Shown: positions 18,999-28,555 of the stretch, piece after piece
How positions within the stretch are numbered: the first letter of the stretch is position 1
Layout: each line of letters opens with the position of its first letter
From: Roseisolibacter agri
Lineage (GTDB): Bacteria > Gemmatimonadota > Gemmatimonadetes > Gemmatimonadales > Gemmatimonadaceae
Direction of reading: 5' to 3'
DNA length: 64,000 bases
NCBI RefSeq assembly: GCF_030159095.1
Contig: NZ_BRXS01000001.1
Location: 248,001-312,000 of the forward strand
Made by a program: the position numbers and the translations under genes
The notes under the pieces: model-generated
Seen by the model: only the letters and a program-made list of their open reading frames with translations
What the model was told of the DNA's origin: nothing
Database searches by the model: none

Positions 18999-19757
18999 TC
19001 AGACGAAGTAGAGGCCACCGTTGATCTCGACCGACTCGCCCGTGATGTAGGCGGAGGCGTCGGAGGCGAGGAAGAGCACCGCGTTGGCGACGTCGTCGGC
19101 GGAGCCCTCGCGCCCGACGGACGTGCGCGCCGCGACGGCCTGGCGCACCTCGGGCTTGGTGAACGTGTCGTGGAACGTGGTCGCGATCATCCCCGGCGAG
19201 ACGGCGTTCACGCGGATGCGGCGCGGCGCCAGCTCCTTCGACAGGCCGCGCGTGAGCGTCAGCACGGCGCCCTTGGCGGCCGAGTAGGCGAGCGCGCCGC
19301 CGCCGCCGCCGTCGCGCGCGGCCAGCGACGAGAGGTTCACGATCGCGCCGCCCTCGCCCATCTGCGGCAGCACCGCCTGCGTGACGAGGAAGACGCTCGT
19401 GAGGTTGAGGTCCATCACGTGGCGCCAGAAGTCGACGTCCATGTCGCCCATCGTCTTCCGCGCCACCAGGCCGCCGGCGTTGTTGACGAGGATGTCGATG
19501 CGGTCGCCGAAGGCGGCGCGCGTCTCGTCCACCAGGCGGCGCACGTCGGCCGGGCTCGTGACGTCGGCCTTCACCGCGATCGCCTTCCCGCCCGCCGCGG
19601 TGACCTCGGCCACCAGCGCGGCGGCGCGGTCGGCGCTGCCGTGGTAGTTGACGACCACCGAGGCGCCGCGCGCCGCGAGCGCGCGGACGACGGCCGCGCC
19701 GATGTCGCGCGCGCCGCCGGTGACGACGGCGACCTTGCCCTGCAGATCCGTATGCAT
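18999..19757 (-). CDS. SDR oxidoreductase, uronate/DEH-reductase-like
   Basis: This 252-residue short-chain dehydrogenase has TGGARDIG cofactor loop (13-20), NNAG (92-95), catalytic Ser near 143 and Tyr158/Lys162 (YSAAK). It lies 4 nt before kdgF. In alginate and pectate loci an SDR in this place reduces 4-deoxy-5-keto-uronate to 2-keto-3-deoxygluconate; KduD-like activity is the alternative. It differs clearly from the KduD at 45828-46607. Confidence 0.85.
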   Translation of the reverse strand: MHTDLQGKVAVVTGGARDIGAAVVRALAARGASVVVNYHGSADRAAALVAEVTAAGGKAIAVKADVTSPADVRRLVDETRAAFGDRIDILVNNAGGLVARKTMGDMDVDFWRHVMDLNLTSVFLVTQAVLPQMGEGGAIVNLSSLAARDGGGGGALAYSAAKGAVLTLTRGLSKELAPRRIRVNAVSPGMIATTFHDTFTKPEVRQAVAARTSVGREGSADDVANAVLFLASDASAYITGESVEINGGLYFV

Positions 19758-19790
19758 GTCAGTGGGATATATGTGCTCGTTCAGATGTCG

Positions 19791-19905
19791 TCCCGAGCGG
19801 AGCGAGGGACCTACGATGCGGCACTGGTGAGCTGCTCTTCGGGAGCGTTTATCCCGTCAGACTCGCCGGGAGTCACGCACACCAGGTCCCTCGCTGCGCT
19901 CGGGA
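19791..19905. repeat. REP-like inverted repeat 2
   Basis: Perfectly complementary 19-bp arms, TCCCGAGCGGAGCGAGGGA (19791-19809, with G at the variable position) and TCCCTCGCTGCGCTCGGGA (19887-19905, one mismatch), enclose a 77-bp loop. It occupies the heparinase-SDR junction. Confidence 0.85.
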
Positions 19906-19920
19906 CGACTTCATGTGAGA

Positions 19921-22134
19921 TCAGCGCGGCGCCTGCAGCCCCTCGACCGCGAAGTTGCCGGTCCACGTGTACGTCCGGCCGCCGAACGTCGCGCTGTGCT
20001 GCGCGGTCGCGTTCGCGGCGCCGTTGGTGGCCATCACCGTCCAGCGCAGCCCGCCCTCGCCGGTGACCTCGACGACGGTCGCCTGCGCGTCGCTGCCGAC
20101 CAGCCGCACCTGCTGGATGCGCGGGCGCGCCTGCTCGCTGCGCTCCTGCGCCTCGTTGAAGTAGCCGTGCGGCTCGATCACCGACGCGAACGTGTGGTCC
20201 GCCGCGCGGCGCCGCACGAGCATCAGCGGCTCGGCGATCAGGTTGAAGTTCGGGTCCGCGGCGCCCGTGCGCGCGAACAGCACCTCGGTGCCCGGCGCGG
20301 CGGCGGTCGTGATCGTGTAGTAGCGGCTCCCGTCCAGCCACGTCAGCCGCACCGTCGAGTCGGACGTGCCCGACGCCTCCTTCCACAGGTGCTCGTAGCC
20401 GAACTTCTGGCCGACGGGCTCCAGGCGCGTGGTGTTCGCCTGGTACTTCACGCTCGTGGCGATCAGCGGCCCGCGGAAGTGCACGGGATAGTCGTACGTG
20501 TGCTCGGCGCCGCTCGCGAGGCGGTAGAGGTCCACCACCACCGGGTACGGCAGCCGCGCGTCGCGCAGCAGCAGCATCGTGCGCTGCATCCCGACGCCCG
20601 GGTAGAACTTGTCGGCGCGGGCGCTCATCCCCTGCGCATTCGGGTTGCGCGCGTCGAACCAGTGGCGCTCGCCCCACGCGGCCTCGCTGGCCGACTCCTT
20701 CCCGGCGGCCTGCGTCGTCTGGTCCACGACGACCGTGTTGTGCGCGACGGTCTGCATCGCGTACGTGTCGTTCTCCGGCAGGTACCGCCCGCCGAACTTC
20801 GGCTCGATGTTGATCCAGCGGCTGAAGCCGTAGTCCGGCACGACCTCGCGGCCGCCGTCGAAGAAGGTGAAGTGCAGCTTGTCGAAGTGGCCGTGCCCCT
20901 GGCCGTGCACGCCGTACTTCATCAGCAGCATCGACGCGTCGCGGCCGGTGCCCGAGCGCAGGATCCCGAGCCCACCGCGCTGGCCGTCGTGGCCGTCGGT
21001 GAACTCGACCGAGCCGAAGCCCACCGCCGGCGGCGTGCTGCGCGCCGCCATCGCCCGCGCGACGCCCAGCCCCGCGCCGTTCAGCACGACGGCGTTCTGC
21101 AGGTTGGCGATGCCGAGGAGGTTCTGGTTGGCGCCGTAGCGGCGGTACGCGAGGTCCACCGCCAGCGTCACCTCGGGCGCGTCCACCGCCATCGTGCGCG
21201 ACGCGTCGTTGATGGGCGGGAAGATCCCGTTCGGATACGCCGTCTGCACCGCCGAGTAGAGCCCCTTCTTGAGGATGCTGTCGCGGTAGGCGTAGATGCC
21301 GACCGACGGCTGCTTCCGCTCCACCGCCTCGGCGAAGTAGAAGAAGGGCATCAGCGCGTACCGGATGTAGTACGGGCCCTCCATGTAGTAGCCGTCGGGC
21401 GAGAACAGCAGGTCGAGCTGGCGCAGGAAGCCGCCGGTCTTGTCGCGCTTGGTGCCGTACAGCGCGCGGTTCACGTACGACGTGTCGCCGATGACGTAGC
21501 CGAGCATCCCCACCGAGGCCGCGGCCCAGGTGCCGTGGTTGTGGATGCGGTCGAACTCCTGCGCGTGCTCGGTCGAGAGCCACTCCGCCATCGGGCGGAA
21601 GACGTTCTTCTCGAAGCGCGCGCGCTCGGCCGGCTTGAGCCAGTCGTGGATGCAGTCGTAGGCGATCGACGTCGCCACCAGCCACGTCGCGTCGTTGAGG
21701 CTCTGGTGGAAGAGCTTCCCGGCCGACTGGTTCTTGTTCAGCGGGTGCGCGCCGAGCGTGGGGTACAGCACGGCGTACTTCTCGAGCATGTCGCGCACGA
21801 AGCGCGCGTACTTCTCGTCGCCGGTGATCGCGAACAGCAGGCCGGCCGCCTGCATCTCGCGGTAGTTCTGCTTGTGGCGCTCGTGCGCGTAGCCGCCGGC
21901 CTCGCCGGGCTGCGGGACGTCGGTGGGGTTGGCCATCGCGCGCGCGACCATCGCGCGCGCCGCGGCGATCGACCGGTCGAGCAGCGGGTACTTCCCGGCG
22001 GACGCGCGGATCTCGGTCGCCTCCTGCCGCGTGATGAAGATGCTGGGGTGCTGGTTCTGCTGGGCGCTGGCGGCCGCGGGCAGCGCGGCGGCGGTCATCG
22101 CGCCGAGGACGAGACGACGGATCGATACGGGCAT
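19921..22134 (-). CDS. Heparinase II/III-type polysaccharide lyase
   Basis: This 737-residue secreted protein has a signal peptide of about 24 residues (AAASA-QQN). An alpha-toroid (about 60-400, with FHQSLNDATW, NHGTWAAASVGM and SPDGYYMEGPYYIRY) precedes a heparinase II/III beta-sandwich (GQGHGHFDKLHFTFF, VAHNTVVVD). The NHGTW and HGHFDKL segments hold the Asn/His and His/Tyr-type catalytic residues of PL15/PL17/PL21-like lyases. It should cleave a uronate-containing chain; the substrate is uncertain, with pectin fragments, alginate or glucuronan all possible. ATG 22134 gives a proper signal peptide. Confidence 0.85.
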   Translation of the reverse strand: MPVSIRRLVLGAMTAAALPAAASAQQNQHPSIFITRQEATEIRASAGKYPLLDRSIAAARAMVARAMANPTDVPQPGEAGGYAHERHKQNYREMQAAGLLFAITGDEKYARFVRDMLEKYAVLYPTLGAHPLNKNQSAGKLFHQSLNDATWLVATSIAYDCIHDWLKPAERARFEKNVFRPMAEWLSTEHAQEFDRIHNHGTWAAASVGMLGYVIGDTSYVNRALYGTKRDKTGGFLRQLDLLFSPDGYYMEGPYYIRYALMPFFYFAEAVERKQPSVGIYAYRDSILKKGLYSAVQTAYPNGIFPPINDASRTMAVDAPEVTLAVDLAYRRYGANQNLLGIANLQNAVVLNGAGLGVARAMAARSTPPAVGFGSVEFTDGHDGQRGGLGILRSGTGRDASMLLMKYGVHGQGHGHFDKLHFTFFDGGREVVPDYGFSRWINIEPKFGGRYLPENDTYAMQTVAHNTVVVDQTTQAAGKESASEAAWGERHWFDARNPNAQGMSARADKFYPGVGMQRTMLLLRDARLPYPVVVDLYRLASGAEHTYDYPVHFRGPLIATSVKYQANTTRLEPVGQKFGYEHLWKEASGTSDSTVRLTWLDGSRYYTITTAAAPGTEVLFARTGAADPNFNLIAEPLMLVRRRAADHTFASVIEPHGYFNEAQERSEQARPRIQQVRLVGSDAQATVVEVTGEGGLRWTVMATNGAANATAQHSATFGGRTYTWTGNFAVEGLQAPR

Positions 22135-22158
22135 TCGGCTACTCAATTGGTGCTGTCG

Positions 22159-22258
22159 TTCCGAGCGCAGCGAGGAACCTGCGCGGCCGGCCGAGTGAGT
22201 CGTGCGCAACCGGGGTCCCTCGCCGTCTCGTGCTCCTGCTCCTTCGCTACGCTCGGGA
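22159..22258. repeat. REP-like inverted repeat 3 (degenerate)
   Basis: Left arm TTCCGAGCGCAGCGAGGAA (22159-22177) and right arm TCCTTCGCTACGCTCGGGA (22240-22258) are a diverged copy of the REP-like family. An extra GGTCCCTCGCCG fragment near 22214 looks like a remnant third arm. It fills the lyase-heparinase junction. Confidence 0.75.
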
Positions 22259-22300
22259 TCAGGATCAGGACCAGCATCGGGACGACGATCGGGTGATACG

Positions 22301-23578
22301 TCAGCGCGCGCGCGCGTCGGGGTAGAGCAGCGCGCTGCGGTCTTCCTGCACCAGCTTCGCCGGCAGCTTCCGCAGCACGTCGGCGTAGGGCGCGTCGCTC
22401 CACGCGTGCTGCGCGCGGCGGAAGGTCAGCACGAGCAGGTCGAGGTCGACCGCGTCGATCTGCTGGCCGGGCCACGTCTTGGGATCGGCGGCGTGGCGCG
22501 CGAGGTGGTCGACGGCCTTCCGCAGCGAGCCGCCCTCGGGCGCCTGGTAGCGCCACAGGTCCACGCCGACGTGGCGGCCCATCTCGGCCAGGCGCGTCAG
22601 CGCCTCGACGTTGAAGTTGCTGTAGTGGTACGAGCGCGTGCGCTCCAGCTCGATCGGCTGGTCGCCGGCGGGCGTGATCTGCCAGCCGATGCGCGGCTTC
22701 GCGCCCTCGATGATGGCGCGCGCCCCGGCCGTGTCGCCCGCGAACAGCGCCAGCGCCGCGGTCTGCGCGGCGTACCACGAGCCGTGGTTGTTGCGCGCCG
22801 CCTGCTCGTGCTTCCCGTTGGGGCTCTCGCGCAGCCACGTCGCGTAGGCCGCGCACCACTGCTCCATGCCGCGCTGGTCCTCGGCGCTCCAGGCGGGCGA
22901 GCCGCGCAGCAGCGCGACCGCGTCCACGGTCTCGATGAACCAGCGCGTGTCGATGATGCCGCTGCCGCGCTCCGCGGGGTTGCCGCGCACCAGCTGCGCG
23001 AAGCGCAGGTGCGGGTTCATGCGCGTCGCCGGGTCGAGGAACCAGCGGCGCACCTGCTCGGCCGCGCGGCGCGAGTACGCCTCGTTGCCGGTGAGGTGGT
23101 ACGCCAGCGCGAGCGTCAGCGTGTTGGCGCCGAGCGCCGCGACGCGCGGCTGGTCGAGGTCGCGCTTGCTCTCGGGGTTCGTGACCCCGTCGCGCCGGAC
23201 GTAGGGGAGCCCGTTCGCCTTGGTGGTGTCGGGCCACCAGTACGGCGAGAGGCTGAAGTAGTCGTGCGGGTCGTTGCTGGGCGCGAGGCCCGAGCGCTTG
23301 TCGGTCACCGCGACCAGCGGCGCGCGCAGCGCCTTGTCCGCGTCCTGCACCAGCTTGCGCAGCGCCGGCATCACCGACGCGTCGCCCGCGGCCACACGGC
23401 GCCGCGTCTCGGCCAGCGCCTCGGCACGCAGCACGATCGTGCGCGGCGCGTCGGTGCGGGAGGCCGTGGCGGCCGCCGGCGCCTGGGCGGCGGCGGTCAC
23501 GGCCCGCGGGGCCGCGGCGTGCGCACCCGCGCACGCCGCGGTCGCCACGAGGGCGACGGGGAAGGCCAGCGCCCTCAT
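22301..23578 (-). CDS. Alginate-lyase-family polysaccharide lyase (PF05426-like)
   Basis: This 425-residue secreted protein has a signal peptide of about 22 residues. An alpha-toroid lyase domain is marked by SLSPYWWPDTTKANGLPYV, RRDGVTNPES, RNNHGSWY (catalytic Asn-His region) and YHYSNFNVEAL. It is paralogous to the N-terminal half of the fusion at 39082-41511. The family is named for alginate lyase, but both copies sit among pectin genes, so a pectic or glucuronate-rich substrate is equally likely. It starts 11 nt after the susD stop. Confidence 0.85.
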   Translation of the reverse strand: MRALAFPVALVATAACAGAHAAAPRAVTAAAQAPAAATASRTDAPRTIVLRAEALAETRRRVAAGDASVMPALRKLVQDADKALRAPLVAVTDKRSGLAPSNDPHDYFSLSPYWWPDTTKANGLPYVRRDGVTNPESKRDLDQPRVAALGANTLTLALAYHLTGNEAYSRRAAEQVRRWFLDPATRMNPHLRFAQLVRGNPAERGSGIIDTRWFIETVDAVALLRGSPAWSAEDQRGMEQWCAAYATWLRESPNGKHEQAARNNHGSWYAAQTAALALFAGDTAGARAIIEGAKPRIGWQITPAGDQPIELERTRSYHYSNFNVEALTRLAEMGRHVGVDLWRYQAPEGGSLRKAVDHLARHAADPKTWPGQQIDAVDLDLLVLTFRRAQHAWSDAPYADVLRKLPAKLVQEDRSALLYPDARAR

Positions 23579-23589
23579 GGCGAGGGTGC

Positions 23590-25176
23590 TCACTTGCAGA
23601 TCACGTCCGTCCAGCCCGGGTTCTGGGCCAGCTGGTCGTTCAGCTCGCAGGCGCGCGCCGGGATCGGGTACAGCTTCCACTTGTCGTCGATCACCTGCCC
23701 GGCCACGAACTTCTCGGTGCTGCTGGTGAACGGGCTGCGGTTGAGCGTCGCGAGGTTGGCGACGTTGGCCTGCAGGCGCGACTTCGCCCACGCCCAGTTG
23801 CGCCGGCTGTCGAACACGCCGTGCATCTCCATCGCCAGCTCCAGGCGGCGCTCGGCGAACAGGCTGTCCTTGAACGCCGCCTTCGCGAGGCCGGCGGTCA
23901 GGTTCGGGATGCCCGCGCGCGTGCGCACGCGGTTCACCAGGGTGTACGCCTCCGCGGTCGGGCCGGAGATCTCGTTGATCGCCTCCGCCGTCGACAGCAG
24001 CACGTCGGCGTAGCGCAGCATCACGTAGTCCGGGCCCTCGGCGCCGCCGTCGGCGGCCGCGAAGTCCACGTACTTCCGCACGCCGGGGCCGGTGGAGCCG
24101 TAGTTGGTCGCCGTCTGGATGCCCGACGTCCACGCCCAGTTCACCGTCTTCCCGTTGTACGTGATCGACGTCAGCCACGTGCCGTTCTTGCGCACGTCCG
24201 TGGCCGCATACGAGTCGTAGAACGGACGCTCGGCCTGGAACTGGTTCTGCGCGCCGCCCTGGAAGATCTGCGGGCTGGTGATCGGCGAGAACCACTCGGT
24301 GAGCGTGCCGCCGTAGCCGTCGACGCGCGTGTTCTGGATCGACCAGATGATCTCGGGGCTGCGCTCGTTGCTGCCGTCGAACAGGCTCGCGTAGTTGGCG
24401 TCGAGCGAGTAGCCCGTCACCTGGCGCAGCGCGTCGAGCGCCTTCTGGTAGTCGCCCGTCACGCCGTACGCGCCGGCGTGCTGCAGGTACGCCTTGCCCA
24501 GCAGGGTGAGCGCGGCGCCCTTGGTGGCGCGGCCGAAGTCGCCCGTGGGCCAGCTCGCCGGCAGGACGGCCGCGGCCTCGGTGAGGTCCTTGGCGATCTG
24601 CGCGTACGTCTCGGCCGTCGTCGCGCGGGCCAGGTTGCCGCCGTCGATGCTCGTGGTCTCGGTGAGCTTGAGCGGCACGCCGCCGAACAGCCCCGCGAGC
24701 CAGTAGTAGTGCACCGCGCGCAGGAACTTCGCCTCGCCGATGATCTGCGCCTTGCGCGTCTCGTCCATCGGGACGTCGGGCACGCGGCCGATCACCGAGT
24801 TGGCGCGGTTGATCCCCGCGTAGGCCGCCTGCCACACCGACTCCAGGTACGGGTGCGACGACGTGAACTGGGCGTTGAAGTTGCCGATCAGCGACCGCTC
24901 GTTGGCGGCGCTGAGGCGGCTGGTCACGGTCTCCGTTGGGTACTCGACCAGCATGTACAGGTTGCGCCCGACGTAGTCGCTGCTGCCGAGCGGCGACTGG
25001 AGGTTGACGAACGTCGCGTAGGCGGCGTTGACGGCGGCGAGCGCGTCGCCGGCGTTGTTGTAGAAGGTCACCGGCGCGACGAAGTCGGACGGCACCTCGG
25101 TCAGGAAGTCGTCCGAGCACCCCGAGACCGCCGTCAGGGCGGCGAGGAGGGCGGCGACTCGCTTGGTATGCTTCAT
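23590..25176 (-). CDS. SusD/RagB-family substrate-binding lipoprotein
   Basis: This 528-residue outer-membrane lipoprotein has lipobox TAVSG-C (Cys20), the SusD core WQAAYAGINRANSVIGRVP, AKFLRAVHYYWLAGLFGGVP and the C-terminal QLAQNPGWTDV. It is the partner of the SusC 16 nt upstream and should bind the uronate-rich oligosaccharide cut by the lyases encoded after it. Confidence 0.95.
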   Translation of the reverse strand: MKHTKRVAALLAALTAVSGCSDDFLTEVPSDFVAPVTFYNNAGDALAAVNAAYATFVNLQSPLGSSDYVGRNLYMLVEYPTETVTSRLSAANERSLIGNFNAQFTSSHPYLESVWQAAYAGINRANSVIGRVPDVPMDETRKAQIIGEAKFLRAVHYYWLAGLFGGVPLKLTETTSIDGGNLARATTAETYAQIAKDLTEAAAVLPASWPTGDFGRATKGAALTLLGKAYLQHAGAYGVTGDYQKALDALRQVTGYSLDANYASLFDGSNERSPEIIWSIQNTRVDGYGGTLTEWFSPITSPQIFQGGAQNQFQAERPFYDSYAATDVRKNGTWLTSITYNGKTVNWAWTSGIQTATNYGSTGPGVRKYVDFAAADGGAEGPDYVMLRYADVLLSTAEAINEISGPTAEAYTLVNRVRTRAGIPNLTAGLAKAAFKDSLFAERRLELAMEMHGVFDSRRNWAWAKSRLQANVANLATLNRSPFTSSTEKFVAGQVIDDKWKLYPIPARACELNDQLAQNPGWTDVICK

Positions 25177-25192
25177 GTCGGTCCTCGGCCGG

Positions 25193-28100
25193 TCAGTAGG
25201 AGAAGTTCAGGCCGGCGGTCACCGTCCGCGCCAGCGGATAGGCGCCGATGTCGATGCCGCGGTTCGTGTTGCCGACCGACTGGCCGCTCACGTCGGGATC
25301 GAAGCCCGTGTAGTCGGAGATCGTGAACAGGTTCGTGCCGGTCACGTAGACGCGAGCGCCCGTGACGTTGGCGCCGCGCAGCAGCGAGCGCGGAATCCCG
25401 TACGACAGCGTCAGCGTGCGGAGGCGCAGGTACGAGCCGTCCTCGAGCAGGTTGGACGTGAAGTTGTTCGTCCCGACCTGGTTCGGGTTCTCGCCGATGC
25501 GCGGGTACTTCGCGTCCTGGTTCGTCGGCGTCCACGCGTCGAGGAAGCGCTCGCGCGACACGTTCACGCGCGGCGAGCTCTCGGTGCGGATGCGGTTGAC
25601 GTTCAGCACCTTGCCGCCGTACGAGCCCTGGAGCAGCCCGGTCAGCTCGAGGCCCTTCCACCCGAAGGTGTTGGTGAGGCCGAGCGTGAACTTCGGCGTC
25701 GGATCGCCGATGTCCGTGCGGTCGTTCAGCGTGATGACGCCGTCGCCGTCCAGGTCCTGCACCAGCATGTCGCCGGCGCGGAAGGCGGAGTTGTTGAAGT
25801 TCTTGTACGTGACCGTCGCCGCCTGCGCCGAGTCGCGGATGATGCCCAGGCTGCGGAAGCCGTAGAACACGCCGATCGGCTTCCCCTTCTGGATCATCGA
25901 GCCGGGGAGGTTGTAGTCGGTCGTGATCAGGTCGGCGAAGATGCGGTCCGGCCCGCCGAGGTCGAGGACCTCGTTGCGGTTCGTCGCGTAGTTCAGGTTC
26001 GCGCGCCACGAGAAGGCGCCGCGGTCCTTCGCGTTGAAGATCTGCGCGTCGATCCCGAACTCGAAGCCGCGGTTCTCGACCGAGCCGCGGTTGGCGAGCG
26101 CGCTCTCGAAGCCCGTCTCCAGCGGGAGGCTGATCTGCAGCAGCAGGTCGCTCGTGCGCTTGCGGTAGTAGTCGGCCGTGACCGTGAAGCGGTCGAGGAA
26201 GCCGACGTCGACGCCGAGGTCCAGCTGGCGCGTCGTCTCCCAGGTCAGGTCCGGGTTGCCGACGGCGACCGGGTAGTAGCCGGCGTACGGCGTGCCGCCG
26301 AAGCTGTAGCCCTGGTCGTTGAGGCGCGACAGCGACTGGTACGGGCGGATGGACGGGTTGCCCGCGAGGCCGTACGAGGCGCGGAACTTCAGCTCGTCCA
26401 GCTGGTCGATGCCGCGCAGCCACGGCTCCGACGACGCGCGCCACGCCACCGCGGCGGACGGGAACGCGCCCCACTTCTTGCCCTCGGCGAAGCGCGAGTT
26501 GCCGTCGGCGCGGTAGGTCAGCGTGAACAGGTAGCGGTCGAGCAGCGAGTAGTTCACGCGGCTCAGCCACGACTCCAGCGCCTGCGCCGTGCGGCGCGAC
26601 GAGATGCCGGGGCCGCCCTCCTGCGTGCCGGCGCCGATGTCGTAGTAGCCGGTGATGTCGCTGACGAAGTTCGTGTTGTTCATGTTCTCGCCATCGACGT
26701 CCGTGTGCTGGCGCGAGTAGCCGCCGAGGACGTTGATGTCGTGGATCCCGCCGAACTCGCGCTGGTAGGTCAGCGTGTTCTCGTTCAGCCACGAGGTCGT
26801 GTTGCTGCTGGCGCGGATCGCCTCGCCGCGCGACTGCTCGCCGCGGAGCGTCGTGCGCGGGTAGTACGTGTAGCGCCAGCGGTTCGCGTTGTCTGCGCCG
26901 AACGTGGTGCGGAAGCGCAGGCCCTCGAGGATGTCCACCTGGCCGAACACGTTGCCCAGGAGGCGCGTGTCGCTCAGGGAGTCCTTGACCTCGCGCGCCA
27001 GCGACACCGGGTTGGGCGTCTGCGGCGCGTCGAGCTGCGTCGCGAAGGCGTTGAGGTCCGTGTTGATGTACGAGTACGTCCCGTCGGCGCGGCGCACCGG
27101 CAGGATCGGCACGTACTGCAGCGCGCCCGAGATCGCGCCGGCGCCGGCGTTCTGCTGGCCCGACGACGGGATCGCCTTGCTGCGCGCCTGGCTGGCGGTG
27201 AACGAGCCGCCCAGCTCCACGCGCGAGCCGAACGCCTGGTTCAGGTTGAGGCGCGACGACAGGCGCCGCAGCCCCGAGCCGACGACCACGCCCTGCTGGT
27301 CGAACACGCCGCCCGAGAGGTTGTAGCGCGTCGGCGACGCGGCCGTGGTGGCGCCGCGCACCGAGAGCTGCAGGTTGCGCACGCCCGCGGTGCGGAAGAT
27401 CTCGTCCTGCCAGTCGGTGTCCGTGCCCGCGGCCAGGATGCGCGCCTTCACGCTGTCCGGGAACGGCGTGTACGGCGTGCTGGCGTTGGCCGCGAAGGTG
27501 TTCGCGTAGTCCATGTACTGCTGCGCGTTCAGCAGGTCGTACGTCTTGGCGACCTTGGCCGCGCCGACGTACGTCTCCAGCCCGAACTGCGGCTTCGTGC
27601 CGCGGCCCTGGCGCGTCGTGATGATCACGACGCCGTTGGCGCCGCGCGCGCCGTAGATCGCCGTCGATGCCGCGTCCTTGAGGATGCTGATCGACTCGAT
27701 GTCGCTCGGGTTGAGCGTCGAGAGCGGGTTGGGCGGCGTGGTGCGCGTGCGCCCGCCGTTGCCGGCCGACGAGCCCTCGATGTCGTTCTCGATCGGGAAG
27801 CCGTCGACCACGTACAGCGGCTCGGCGCTGCCGGTGATGGAGGACGTGCCGCGGATGCGGATCGACAGCGCGCCACCGGGCTCGCTCGACGCCGTCGTGA
27901 CCTGCACGCCCGGCGCGGTGCCCTGCAGCACCTGGTCGATGGTGGCCACGGGCGCCTTGTCGAGCGCCTCGGTCGTCACGGTCGCCACCGAGCCGGTGAC
28001 GTCGCGGCGGCTCTGCGTGCCGTAGCCGATGCTGACGATCTCGGCCAGCTGCACGGCCTGCGGCTGCAGCGTCGCGTTGGCGACGGCCGCCTGGCCGGGC

Positions 28101-28375
28101 GTGACGACGACCGTCTGCGTCACCGGCGCGTAGCCGATGCGCTGCACGCGCAGCTGGTGCGACCCGGCCGGCACGTTGCCGAGCGTGAACCGGCCGTCCG
28201 GGCCGGTGGAGCCGCGGACCTCGGTGCCGACGACCAGCACGTTGGCGCCGGCGAGCGGCTGCCCGCCGGGCGCGATGGTCACCGTGCCCGTGATCCGTCC
28301 CGTCTGCACCTGGGCATGCACGGCGACGGGAGCGGCGAGCGCGGCGAGCGAGCAGAGACCTTTCGCCCACTTCAT
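25193..28375 (-). CDS. SusC/RagA-family TonB-dependent outer-membrane transporter
   Basis: This 1060-residue protein has a signal peptide MKWAKGLCSLAALAAPVAVHA, a carboxypeptidase-like domain (about 25-105), the plug (EPLYVVDGFPIEND, ILKDAASTAIYGARGANGV) and a large barrel. It is the first gene of the minus-strand operon that continues to the methylesterase at 16060. I chose ATG 28375, with GGAGAA 8 nt upstream; the frame is open 30 codons further but there encodes Arg/Pro-rich sequence. An operator-like site lies 60 bp upstream. Confidence 0.95.
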   Translation of the reverse strand: MKWAKGLCSLAALAAPVAVHAQVQTGRITGTVTIAPGGQPLAGANVLVVGTEVRGSTGPDGRFTLGNVPAGSHQLRVQRIGYAPVTQTVVVTPGQAAVANATLQPQAVQLAEIVSIGYGTQSRRDVTGSVATVTTEALDKAPVATIDQVLQGTAPGVQVTTASSEPGGALSIRIRGTSSITGSAEPLYVVDGFPIENDIEGSSAGNGGRTRTTPPNPLSTLNPSDIESISILKDAASTAIYGARGANGVVIITTRQGRGTKPQFGLETYVGAAKVAKTYDLLNAQQYMDYANTFAANASTPYTPFPDSVKARILAAGTDTDWQDEIFRTAGVRNLQLSVRGATTAASPTRYNLSGGVFDQQGVVVGSGLRRLSSRLNLNQAFGSRVELGGSFTASQARSKAIPSSGQQNAGAGAISGALQYVPILPVRRADGTYSYINTDLNAFATQLDAPQTPNPVSLAREVKDSLSDTRLLGNVFGQVDILEGLRFRTTFGADNANRWRYTYYPRTTLRGEQSRGEAIRASSNTTSWLNENTLTYQREFGGIHDINVLGGYSRQHTDVDGENMNNTNFVSDITGYYDIGAGTQEGGPGISSRRTAQALESWLSRVNYSLLDRYLFTLTYRADGNSRFAEGKKWGAFPSAAVAWRASSEPWLRGIDQLDELKFRASYGLAGNPSIRPYQSLSRLNDQGYSFGGTPYAGYYPVAVGNPDLTWETTRQLDLGVDVGFLDRFTVTADYYRKRTSDLLLQISLPLETGFESALANRGSVENRGFEFGIDAQIFNAKDRGAFSWRANLNYATNRNEVLDLGGPDRIFADLITTDYNLPGSMIQKGKPIGVFYGFRSLGIIRDSAQAATVTYKNFNNSAFRAGDMLVQDLDGDGVITLNDRTDIGDPTPKFTLGLTNTFGWKGLELTGLLQGSYGGKVLNVNRIRTESSPRVNVSRERFLDAWTPTNQDAKYPRIGENPNQVGTNNFTSNLLEDGSYLRLRTLTLSYGIPRSLLRGANVTGARVYVTGTNLFTISDYTGFDPDVSGQSVGNTNRGIDIGAYPLARTVTAGLNFSY

Positions 28376-28434
28376 GAGATGGTTCTCCGAACGGGAGGGA
28401 GGACGGGCGGCGGTCGGTCGCCGCCGGCTGGGGT

Positions 28435-28453
28435 TTGTACGCGGAACGAACAT
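28435..28453. promoter_or_regulatory. Operator-like site before susC2
   Basis: Read on the minus strand the site is ATGTTCGTTCCGCGTACAA. It keeps both half-sites (TGTTCG, CGNACAA) of the 19-bp palindromes before susC1, matching their consensus at 13 of 19 positions by my count. It lies 60 bp before the susC2 ATG and about 100 bp after the regulator gene. Confidence 0.45.
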
Positions 28454-28555
28454 TCTCCGCGGCACTCCGGACTTCGAACCCGATTCCGGTGGCGCGCGGG
28501 GTACGGCGGATACAACGCGCGGGTCAGGGCGGGTGCTGGGATCTGAGCGTCAGGG

